The notes beneath the pieces were generated by a model. That model was not told the origin of the DNA and searched no databases. It worked only from the letters and a program-made list of their open reading frames with translations. Shown piece by piece: positions 52,001-58,115 of a DNA stretch of 64,000 nucleotides. Within the stretch, counting starts at the first letter, position 1; each line of letters starts with the position of its first letter. Origin of the DNA: Gymnogyps californianus (lineage: Eukaryota; Chordata; Aves; Accipitriformes; Cathartidae); NCBI RefSeq assembly GCF_018139145.2, contig NC_059481.1, positions 8,668,368-8,732,367 on the forward strand, given 5' to 3'. The position numbers and the translations under genes were made by a program.

Positions 52001-55000
52001 TCACTCCTGCTCCTCATGGGCCACAGATGATGCACTCTACCTAAGGACAGAACTACAGTCCAATCTGTTAAAATTCAAGAACATTATAGAGATTGGACGG
52101 GAAAAACGACAGGCACTGCTTTTTCCTCTAACCTCCAGAAGCAATTATGAATACTGTACTGTTCTCGCTATGCAGTGCTTCCTGAAGAAACAACACACTG
52201 TACCATTTGTCGGCAAGTTTACTTGACTAAATGAATGAGCAGGCTCACATGGAAATCACAGCAAGCCCTCCTCCAACAGCAAAACACTGCTGCAGTGATG
52301 CCTTAAAATGGAAATGAAATAGTAACAGGAAGAGCCTTGACTCAGTGCCAAACAGTGGCAGAACAATGTGCAACTGAGGATGAAGGAGTAATTTCCAGAA
52401 ACAAACTGGGTTATGCAGAGAGAAAGTGGGGGGGAGAATGAAAGAGAACTCTCCTAGCAGAGAAAAGGCTGTGATTCAATTTCCTTCTTCTGCTGACTGA
52501 CACTAAGAACAAGTGAGGAAAAACAGGGACAGACATGGCTTCCACCCTACCTTTATATCACCGACATTGCAACTTTGTGAGCATAACTTCTAAAAAGAAA
52601 TACTGGGTAGAAGAACAACCAGGTATCAGGTTTTCTAGACTATCAGATTTTAGTTTGATTTGCAGCATCTGTAGCTTTGGCAAGCCAACAATATAAGTAA
52701 TCTTAATTGTGCCAATATTTTATGTTCGCTCCTGGCTTTTTGACACCAACAACCCACGAGCAGTACTTCCAAAGCTCATCTGACACCATTTGTGAAACAA
52801 ATATGCAGACAGGAAAACAAAGACTGACACGTTCAGCCTGGCACACCACCAGACAGCAAAAGTTTGCTGAACGCAATGGAAATTAACAGGTGAAGACATG
52901 CTCTTTTACTGAATTTCTAAGAGGCTAGTGGGACAGCACTACAATGTGGCAGTTAAGAAAAAAGCCAATCTAGGTTAGTTAAAAATGTTTAGAACTCATG
53001 GCCCAGATCCACAGTCCACATTCACGTTTACCATCCTACTCAAATCACTAGGGTGCAACTTAAAACAAATACAGATGACAGATTCAGTTTGAGTAATGTT
53101 CTTCAGCATCTTCTTCACCCTTCCAAAAAACCAAAGCACCCAGAAAGGCATTGATCATAGTTAACTATGTACGGAAATAATTACAGAGCTAGCATTAAAA
53201 TAATGAGCAATGTTTTTATAGAATAACCGAAGTTACTAGCACAGCAATAGAAAAATACAAGCTGTTCTACTAACAACCAGTCCCATTCTAAGATTTTTAC
53301 AGGACCCCCACAGGGAAGATGTGGTTCTGATCTAGATTCAACTCAACTTTAGAGTTACCATCACCAGAATTTAATATTGTTCATCTTTCTAATGTCGGAT
53401 AACAAAATGGTTTGGGGATAACACGTTTGTTGAGTAACTATCTGCTAACCTACCAGCTCAATGGCCAAAAATCACTCCCTTCGCCTAAGATCCAATATTA
53501 GTTTTAGACTTTTGAAGGTGAAAGCAGAAATGGAGTGGGTGTTTAATTTCAGTCAGTCCTAAAAAGCAAAGAAGAAAGTACTTTCTTTGGTCATTTATCT
53601 GTTGATTAGCCTGCTCCATTTATGAAATCTCTGCTATGAGATTCCCCACAAACTTAAAGGGCACTTTTCCTGTGACCACAGGCACATAGGAATGTGACAC
53701 GCATCCTTCATTTATTCAGCAGTTATTCTAACTGTCTTCCTCCCCTCTTTTGACAACTTATGGTAAGGGACTCACATTTCACTAAAAAAAGGAACAGCAG
53801 CTTCCCAGTGGGTTTTATGTGCAAATTAGGTTTTTACCAGTTTCCTTAAGAGAATGTATCAAATATAGTTCATGTCACATTGTCCCCAGGAAATATATCA
53901 TGGAGATGAAAATAAGAAAATTATCACTTAAACACAAATTCTCTTAGTTTTAACTTCTTTAAGAAATACTAAACCAGGAAAACTCAATAGGAACACAGAA
54001 GACATGTAGGGAACGTAACTATCATTTCCAAGTCATCTCAATTTTTCCACATACATGAGTAATTTCATTTTTATGAAAGCCAGGGATTTTTTCTGCGGAA
54101 AAGCCTCATGTTATCATGTAAAACATGGCAACGTGACATTCTTCATTGTTTCAATTACAAACTCATATTTTTGAAGTGTCAAAACAATCGCTAAGTAATT
54201 CACGAAGCATCATGACCACACGATTGTATTTCTTTGTAGGGAAAAGCTTATCACTTATTTTGATTTATTTCTTCACACGTGGAATGTGCACTCACAATGA
54301 TAGCAGTGTGGTCACAGCAGCAAAAAAGGGCTATTTAAAGCAGGGTGGCTGTCGAGACCTTCCTGTCATATCTGCCAGAGTTTTAACAACTTTTTAGAAA
54401 CATTTCCCAACAGATTAATACATCATTATTATTTATCTCATTTATGAAAACTACAAAAAAATACATCAGTAAATCATATTTCTGTATTTGAGGAACTGAT
54501 TGTAAAAATAAATTACTATCGCCATCTAAATAATTACGGTGAGCTTCCTCATGATAGATAGAGCCTGGATAGACAAGTTCTCAGTTGTAAATATCAAGGC
54601 GCATTTCAAAGGGTGGGGGAGAAATCTCCAACACAAGCACACCTTCCTCGCAGGTTTCCAGAACAGCCAGGGACTAGCACTAACAAAAGCCTTGCAGGAC
54701 ACCCCAAAAGCTCTTCATTTCCCACCACCTACTACGAACGCGCAAAAAGATGTTCTCACACACCCCAAGCTTCACCTGAAAACACCGAAAATAAGTAAGA
54801 AAAAAAAAAAAAAGCGCTCCGCAGTAAACTAGGGGGGGGGGGGGGGGGGGTGGGTGTCAAACCGCCGCTTGCCCCACGACACCGCCCGCGGGACCTCCCT
54901 GCCGCCCCCCCCGCGCTGCCCCGCGCACCTTCCGCCGGGCGCGGCCGCCGTCGCCGGACGGCCTCCGGGGGGTGGTGGCGGTGACCGTGAGCCCCGAACT

Positions 55001-55012
55001 GTAGCGCAGCAT
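6961..55012 (-). CDS. MYZAP: MYZAP, myocardial zonula adherens protein (whole gene span, spliced)
   Basis: MYZAP is a coiled-coil protein of the cardiac intercalated disc and other adherens-type junctions. In mammals it associates with desmoplakin, ZO-1 and MRIP and stimulates Rho-dependent SRF signalling. Here it is split over twelve confident exons plus a candidate thirteenth, all GT-AG. Order: a Ser/Thr/Arg-rich N-terminus (1-28), NVCRLRLTVPP block (30-40), VYGVV..EMVVYGW block (about 79-98), then almost continuous coiled coil (about 101-440). Length is 441 residues to the end of exon 12 and 480 with the candidate exon 13; human MYZAP is 466. Exons 1-8 and 11 end in phase 0, exons 9 and 12 in phase 2. 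Assignment rests on collinear similarity to remembered mammalian MYZAP over every exon. The 3' end is uncertain, so the left limit of the span is provisional. Confidence 0.9.
7079..8237 (-). other. MYZAP intron 12 (if exon 13 is used)
   Basis: Donor CAG|GTATTT at 8238/8237. It contains a perfect 2 x 18-bp tandem repeat at 7593-7628 in a GA-rich stretch (7560-7590) and an A run near 8037-8049. Overlapping ORFs at 7426-7846 are made by the repeat and purine-rich DNA; no exon is evident. Confidence 0.5.
7593..7628. repeat. Perfect 2 x 18-bp tandem repeat
   Basis: The unit GATACCTGCATCTTTACA occurs twice back to back with no mismatch. Confidence 0.95.
8238..8338 (-). CDS. MYZAP: MYZAP exon 12 (residues 409-441)
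   Basis: Acceptor TTTTCCAG, donor CAG|GTATTT, phase 0 to phase 2. It begins NKELQDKLDYLMENQPKT and ends ETRDTDVECDLPY, matching the human NNELQSRLDYLTETQAKTEV...GCDLLP segment. This is the last leftward exon with clear similarity to mammalian MYZAP. The coiled coil ends in this exon. Confidence 0.93.
8339..8766 (-). other. MYZAP intron 11
   Basis: A short AT-rich intron, donor GAG|GTAAGG and acceptor TTTTCCAG. Nothing else was seen. Confidence 0.85.
8767..8850 (-). CDS. MYZAP: MYZAP exon 11 (residues 381-408)
   Basis: Acceptor TTTTTCTTCATAG, donor GAG|GTAAGG, phase 0 at both ends, 28 codons. It reads IEMLRKKVKEKELFIIQLLE and then KISFLECE, matching human IESLKKKLQQKQ...LLEKISFLEGE. It is coiled coil. 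Skipping it would keep the frame. Confidence 0.95.
10831..10864. repeat. Perfect inverted repeat, 10-bp arms
   Basis: AAAATACCTA at 10831-10840 and its exact complement TAGGTATTTT at 10855-10864, loop of 14 bases. This may be a hairpin or simply AT-rich chance. Confidence 0.6.
19913..19922 (+). promoter_or_regulatory. MEF2-type consensus CTATTTTTAG
   Basis: A perfect match to CTA(A/T)4TAG in intron 10. MEF2 drives many heart genes and MYZAP is heart-enriched in mammals, so a regulatory role is conceivable. A single 10-mer in AT-rich DNA is weak evidence. Confidence 0.15.
21981..22086 (-). CDS. MYZAP: MYZAP exon 10 (residues 346-380)
   Basis: Acceptor TTCTGCTAG, donor GAG|GTGAGA. The first base completes the split Arg345 codon. 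It reads SQHLEEVAASLRERIKHLDD and continues MVHCQQKKVKHMVEE, nearly identical to the human segment ASLRERIRHLDDMVHCQQKK. This is the best-conserved exon of the gene and the strongest single piece of evidence for its identity. Phase 2 to phase 0. Confidence 0.97.
22087..24814 (-). other. MYZAP intron 9
   Basis: A 2.7-kb intron between confident splice sites. It contains an imperfect local repeat (14-bp GCTTGCATTGCACA at 23407-23420 and 23439-23452). The ORFs at 22797-24451 are not supported as exons. Confidence 0.8.
24815..24900 (-). CDS. MYZAP: MYZAP exon 9 (residues 317-344)
   Basis: Acceptor CTTGCTTAG, donor AAG|GTGAGA, phase 0 to phase 2. It begins ERHQLQKQLELNE and ends SENNSDSE, like human ERHQLQLQLLEHETEMSGELTD. 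The second half is less conserved and acidic, a likely break in the coiled coil. Exons 9 and 10 together are 192 bases, so only skipping both keeps the frame. Confidence 0.94.
25301..25901 (-). mobile_element. Solo LTR of an avian endogenous retrovirus (same strand as MYZAP)
   Basis: A 601-bp LTR read on the minus strand as TGTCCTGGTTTCGGC... to ...CCACGACA. The 5-bp target duplication ATTTT is perfect (25296-25300 and 25902-25906). Five-base duplications are typical of ERVL-type elements. In LTR sense the order is promoter region (GGTATGGAACGTCATGCCC), degraded TATA (GTATATGAAC), an AT-rich repeat stretch, an ATTAAA polyadenylation signal, and the end. There is no internal retroviral sequence, so it is a recombined solo LTR. 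Relative to the two LTRs in intron 2 it has about a dozen extra bases near 25583-25600, indicating another subfamily. Confidence 0.93.
26668..26689. repeat. Perfect 22-bp palindrome
   Basis: CTTTTTCAGAT is followed directly by its exact reverse complement, with no spacer. It lies in intron 8. It may be a dimeric protein site or a hairpin; no known site is recognised. Confidence 0.85.
27691..27819 (-). CDS. MYZAP: MYZAP exon 8 (residues 274-316)
   Basis: Acceptor TTATTTGAAG, donor GAG|GTATGA, 43 codons, phase 0 at both ends. It contains LLKAIEEANKKMQ and EKDQRIGELDRLIERMEE, almost the same as human. It is coiled coil with strong heptads. Confidence 0.97.
27820..28695 (-). other. MYZAP intron 7
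   Basis: An 876-base intron, donor CTA|GTACGT. The 105-codon plus-strand ORF at 28329-28646 is unsupported. Confidence 0.85.
28696..28821 (-). CDS. MYZAP: MYZAP exon 7 (residues 232-273)
   Basis: Acceptor CCCCTCTCATAG, donor CTA|GTACGT, 42 codons, phase 0 at both ends. It begins VESSQEANAEVMREVTRKLY and then SQYEEKMREEEQKHKAEKE, matching human VESSQEANAEVMREMTKKLYSQYEEK. It is charged coiled coil. Confidence 0.97.
28822..31709 (-). other. MYZAP intron 6
   Basis: A 2.9-kb intron with a T run near 31147-31163. No exon or recognised repeat. The ORF at 30689-30952 on the minus strand lacks supporting splice sites in frame and shows no similarity I know. Confidence 0.8.
31710..31862 (-). CDS. 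MYZAP: MYZAP exon 6 (residues 181-231)
   Basis: Acceptor TTTCTTCTAG, donor AAG|GTGTGG, 51 codons, phase 0 at both ends. It begins KTLVDVTLENTDIREQIRNL and ends AQIENQLLKLK, matching human KTLVDVTLENSNIKDQIRNL...VENQLLKMK. The donor is slightly unusual (GTGTGG) but the frame and next exon agree. Confidence 0.96.
31863..32722 (-). other. MYZAP intron 5
   Basis: An 860-base intron, donor CAG|GTACAT. No other feature was seen; small ORFs on both strands at 31923-32232 are chance. Confidence 0.85.
32723..32836 (-). CDS. MYZAP: MYZAP exon 5 (residues 143-180)
   Basis: Acceptor TTTTTTCTGCTCAG, donor CAG|GTACAT, 38 codons, phase 0 at both ends. It begins VTNAHQESLENHVRVQ and contains ALDSFSEMNSSLTS, like human VSHAQQEYLENHIQTQSSALDRFNAMNSAL. 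It is less conserved than its neighbours but clearly collinear. Confidence 0.95.
32837..35247 (-). other. MYZAP intron 4
   Basis: A 2.4-kb intron. It contains a G17 run (33410-33426), AAAC microsatellites (about 33000-33015 and 33713-33724) and no recognised exon or transposon. Confidence 0.8.
33410..33426 (+). repeat. G17 homopolymer
   Basis: Seventeen consecutive G on the plus strand, so C17 in the MYZAP pre-mRNA. Length may be unreliable because such runs are hard to sequence. Confidence 0.9.
35248..35340 (-). CDS. MYZAP: MYZAP exon 4 (residues 112-142)
   Basis: Acceptor TTTCTGACACCAG, donor AAA|GTAAGT, 31 codons, phase 0 at both ends. It begins VRATLEKVRKKMYGEYDEMK and continues RKIQQLTNELK, almost the same as human VRATLEKVRKRMYGDYDEMRQKIRQL. 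Start of the long coiled coil. Confidence 0.97.
35341..37894 (-). other. MYZAP intron 3
   Basis: A 2.55-kb intron with a GC-richer stretch at about 36060-36960 and a short CA repeat near 36411-36424. Overlapping minus ORFs at 36572-37086 come from that base composition and lack splice support. Confidence 0.8.
37895..38053 (-). CDS. MYZAP: MYZAP exon 3 (residues 59-111)
   Basis: Acceptor TTTTTTTACTTTTAAG, donor GAA|GTGAGT, 53 codons, phase 0 at both ends. The first third (ELYHVPNGMCPGKVSHG) is divergent. Then MVYGVVHRTDNNHKREMVVY and GWSADQLKEEMNYIKE match human VVYGVVRRSD...EMVVYGWSTSQLKEEMNYIKD. The VYGVV/VVYGW repeat is a distinctive non-coiled block preceding the rod. Confidence 0.97.
41888..42488 (+). 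mobile_element. Solo LTR of an avian endogenous retrovirus (antisense to MYZAP)
   Basis: A 601-bp LTR running TGTCCTGGTTTCAGC... to ...CCACGACA. Perfect 5-bp target duplication AAGGT (41883-41887 and 42489-42493). It has a TATA box (GTATATAAAC near 42151), an AT-rich stretch (about 42280-42350) and an ATTAAA signal (near 42354). There is no internal retroviral sequence. It shares a diagnostic short form around GGATCGCTGCTCGGGCATTG with the copy at 43380, so these two belong to the same subfamily. The 5-bp duplication suggests the ERVL class; no family name is assigned. Confidence 0.95.
43380..43976 (-). mobile_element. Solo LTR of an avian endogenous retrovirus (same strand as MYZAP)
   Basis: A 597-bp LTR of the same subfamily as 41888-42488, opposite orientation. 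Perfect 5-bp target duplication TCCAG (43375-43379 and 43977-43981). Its 3' terminus has decayed (CTGCAACA instead of CCACGACA). On the minus strand it keeps a TATA box (AGTATATAAAC near 43705) and an ATTAAA signal (near 43515), so both signals run in the MYZAP direction. No internal viral sequence. Confidence 0.95.
48776..48865 (-). CDS. MYZAP: MYZAP exon 2 (residues 29-58)
   Basis: Acceptor TTTTTCTTTCAG, donor AAC|GTAAGT, 30 codons, phase 0 at both ends. It begins MNVCRLRLTVPPDEGSQPEQ and ends KEPERKKN, matching human NVCRLRLTVPPESPVPEQ...ERKE. The first codon is an ATG in good context, so translation from this exon alone would lack only 28 residues. Confidence 0.97.
48866..54928 (-). other. 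MYZAP intron 1 (6.1 kb)
   Basis: Donor AAG|GTGCGC at 54929/54928. A C19 run lies about 80 bases inside it. I recognise no transposon or other exon. The ORFs at 49532-52226 and 54146-54832 are unsupported. As the first intron of a tissue-restricted gene it could hold enhancers; none is evident by eye. Confidence 0.75.
54832..54850 (+). repeat. G19 homopolymer just inside MYZAP intron 1
   Basis: Nineteen consecutive G on the plus strand, next to a 14-base A run (about 54800-54813). It is transcribed as C19 starting 78 bases after the exon 1 donor. Confidence 0.92.
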
Positions 55013-55310
55013 CCCCGCGGGCCGCCGGCCTGGCGCCGACTGCGGCTCCCTTTGGCCGGCAGCGCCGCTCCGCCCCCGCGCACATGGCCGCGGGCGGCCG
55101 CAGGGGCCGGGCTGCCCCGGCGGGGGCGGGCCAGGGAGGGGGAAGCCGGGCTCGGCGGAGGACGCCTGCGAGGCGCCGCTTCCCCCTCCGCGGAACTTGC
55201 GCCCCCGCGCTAGCTCTTTTGCCACAAAAGTGCCCGATTCCCTCGCGCGGGGTGAAACTGGGCAAAGTCGCTGTAGGACGCCGCCCCACGAGAAATTTGT
55301 CCTTGGGACG
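54840..55310 (-). promoter_or_regulatory. CpG-rich block, presumed MYZAP promoter and 5' UTR
   Basis: A sharply bounded GC- and CpG-rich stretch in otherwise AT-rich DNA, covering exon 1 and about 300 bases upstream. GC boxes include GGGGCGGG at 55123-55130 and CCGCCCCCGC near 55070-55079. No TATA box was seen at a sensible distance. Long overlapping ORFs on both strands here result from few stop codons in GC-rich DNA. The transcription start cannot be fixed from sequence. Confidence 0.75.
54929..55012 (-). CDS. MYZAP: MYZAP exon 1, coding part (residues 1-28)
   Basis: ATG at 55012, context GGGGATGC (G at -3). It reads MLRYSSGLTVTATTPRRPSG and ends GRARRK, then donor AAG|GTGCGC, phase 0. The start resembles human MLRSTSTVTLLSGG and the Arg-rich end matches its position before NVCRLRL, so I chose this ATG although the frame stays open upstream to an ATG at 55474. 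Confidence 0.9.
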
Positions 55311-57799
55311 CTGAGGTCCCCATGCAAGGTGGCATTCCCTCTGCTCCCAGGAATTTTGGGTGCTGGGGTGCAGCATGGGGAGGGGGGCTTTGAGAGGAGA
55401 CCCAGACGGGTCCATGTGTCGCTCAGCCACCTCCCGGGCAGTGGACAATGGGGGTGAGGGCTCGCAGGAGCCACTGGAGGCCACTCAGTCCCGTTCTCCA
55501 GTACCCACCTCTGAGTGCTCTAACCAGACAGTGCTATGTGAAAGCTGGACACTGTCCTCCCCTCCTTCCCACAGCTGCAATTCGTGAGCCACGCAGGCCT
55601 GTCAGTTTGTTAGCCGAGCTCCGGGAATGGGTACCAGACCGATCAGAAAGCACCCAGATCTCAGACAGCCTTGGGTGAGAGGCACAAAGCTGGTGCAGCT
55701 CAATGCATGAGTGACAGCGTGAGCCTTAGTGCCAAAGGTCCAACAAGGAGGTGAGTCTGATGCGCTCTTGTTAGCTGGCCCTGAGCCAGATTGCAGGTGT
55801 GGACTTCAGCACTTCAGATGCTCAGCTCTTCCGGGATCTGGGCTAAGGGAACGCCCTAACCCTACACCGCTGTACACAGGTCTAGGCGCACACGCATCTT
55901 CATCTGCAGCCTTATACATCTGTCGTGAGCAGTACATTCCTCGGTAATCAAAGGAGTTACAACCAAAGGAGATGCTTTTGTTTGAAAGAAATTGCAGAAC
56001 GAATACCTCTAACGGCATTTTTTAAACAGATTATCCTCTGTCTCCATGTAATTACTTTGAAATAATTAAGACCACGAGAAAATAGTTATGACTATGCAAT
56101 GTCCTTGCCCGTTAAGATGTTAACGATCATGCTGGTTCCTGATTTGGAGAATGCTGAAGAGAGGGAAGTAATTTGCATTGGAAAAATGGAAACAGCACTG
56201 AACTACCAGTGCCTCACCCTCTTTGTAGAATGTGTCTGTTCTCTTCTGCCTCCCAGTTCCCTGTCCCCAGGGCAAGACACTTAGCTATCAACCTGATAAG
56301 GATCTGAGGAAGAGAGGAAGAAAGCATTGCCCAGGCCCAGAGGAATGAATGAAGGGTCTGCATTTAGTATTCAGCATCTTTTCTGTTGTTTTCCCAGCTA
56401 CTGTTCTCTTCTCCACCTGAGGAAGGTAATATAGCCCAAGGCAAACAAGATAGAACAACCACTTGTATTTGGATTTCTCTCAACTCAAGATTGGCTGCAT
56501 GTTACACGATTTTTTTTTGTGCAAAGGTGTCTTGTGCCTACAAACAATTGCATTTCCATATGAATCATCCACTGTCTTAACCCCTGGTTGTAATACTGCT
56601 TTCAGAGTGGGTTTGCAGGTGGAGAATAGGTTTATCTTCAACAACAGGAACATGTTCCTTCACAAGTATGTCGCCTACCCGCTGGGCTGTGCCTTAGCAG
56701 CGGTCAGTACTTGTTCCTGGTCATTCTGGTGAGCAGAAATGTCTCAATTTAAATTCTGGTACGCAGCCAGCTGGTGGCCTTTGTGGTTTCAGCTGGGAAG
56801 GAGTTCATATACCTGTGAGATTCCCCTAGTAAGTGAGAAGTTGTGCCTTGTGGACTTCATTCCCCTCTGGGAAAAGGTGTGTATTCAGGGCTGTCTAGTC
56901 ATTGCAAGACACAAACAGGAGAACTGGTTTTCTAAGAACAGGCACAGAGACTAAATTTGTGCCACACTATGGCAAAGGACCTCCCTTCCCATATGCTAGA
57001 GCATGAGAGAGTAAAGCACAATAATTGGATCTCTGGGAGAATTTGCAAGGTCTGCATCAACTTCAAGAATTTTGATCATTTTGATGGAAATCTTATTGGT
57101 GCAGATGAGGAAAAGACTTGTCCATGGATAATACAGAGACGGATAATACAAATATAGTTTTCTCAGTTTTGTCTGCATTACTAGCAGCTCTCCCCATTTT
57201 TGGTAAGTAGGAGCAGGACATGTCTACCTGATTTATCAATATCTGTTTGAACAGGAGCATCTTCTACTTTTGGGCACATCCTCAAATTAAAACCCTCCAA
57301 GAATGAATAACCTGCATGCGCGGTTAGTAGTCTGCTTTTTTTGGATAGTCTGTCAATCATCCCCTTCCCCCCAGTCACCAAGCTGCACAAGTGTAGTAAG
57401 GAATCTAATTTGTTTTCTGCCTTGCTAATTGGCTGTGTATCCCATGCACCCACCTGCAGTCTCTTCAGCCTTTGTGCAGGCTGTGTGGTCCTATGTGAAC
57501 AGTAAATATTTGAAAATACCTTATAATCTCTAAGCTCTGCCAAGGCTCAGATGAACATGTAGAAGTGAGACTCAAAAAAAAAAAATTAACAAATACCTCT
57601 CTGCATGAAAGCAACGTTTGGAATAACTTTTTCTCCATCCCCAAAGCTCTGATACACTGCAGGGATTACGGAGCCAGCTGCTAGTATGGAGTGAACACCT
57701 GGTATTCCCAGATAGGAAAAAGGAAGCTCAAGAGAAGATGTTGCAGCAATGAGACTTACACAGAAGGGCTGCAAAAAAGCTCAAAGTTATAGAATTATT
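55311..57799. other. Upstream flank of MYZAP, no gene recognised
   Basis: Moderate base composition at 55311-55900, AT-rich beyond. ORFs at 55360-55947 (plus) and 57181-57543 (minus, 120 codons) have no domain or motif I recognise. An upstream non-coding exon of MYZAP could lie here but cannot be shown. Confidence 0.5.
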
Positions 57800-58115
57800 T
57801 TTGGATGAAGACAGGATAAACAGATTTGGGATCTTCAGCTTGGACAAAAGACAATGGTGGGGAATGGGCAACAGAGACATAGAAGATCATGACTGGTATG
57901 CAGAAGTGAATGGAGAATGGCTGTTCATTATTTCCTACCCTTGGGAACAATGGATTTGAAGTAAACCAGGCACCACATTTATGTGCGAAATTAAGTTATG
58001 GCAGAGGATACTCTGATTATGAAAGTATAAATGCTTTCAAAAAGCAGCTGGATAAACTCATGGAGAACAAGCTATGAGGGCTATAAAACACGAAGATATG
58101 TCTACAACTACTGAC
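57800..58115 (+). mobile_element. Ancient CR1/L3-like LINE fragment (3' part of ORF2)
   Basis: A degraded stretch whose order of words follows the CR1/L3 3' coding consensus: GGATCTTCAGCTTGGACAAA, then ATAGAAGATCATGACTGGTA, then TTCAAAAAGCAGCTGGATAA followed by ACTCATGGAG. The conceptual end FKKQLDKLMEN is the usual CR1 C-terminal motif (compare [11 protein letters not shown] in the young copy at 405-1565). It has many stops and indels and is much older. Limits are approximate. Confidence 0.6.

Noticed and set aside
54854..55213. 119-codon plus-strand ORF and neighbours on the plus strand, suggesting a divergent gene
   Set aside because: Pro/Arg/Gly-rich translation of the CpG block, antisense to exon 1, with no conserved motif or matching splice sites.
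54756..55484. 242-codon minus-strand ORF and a 205-codon ORF over the CpG block
   Set aside because: Low stop density in GC-rich DNA. The first is not in the MYZAP frame and ends in Pro runs translated from the homopolymer. The second contains the true exon 1 but runs past the splice donor, so only 54929-55012 is used.
57181..57543. 120-codon minus-strand ORF upstream of MYZAP
   Set aside because: No family recognised, no splice context, adjacent to old repeat DNA; treated as chance.
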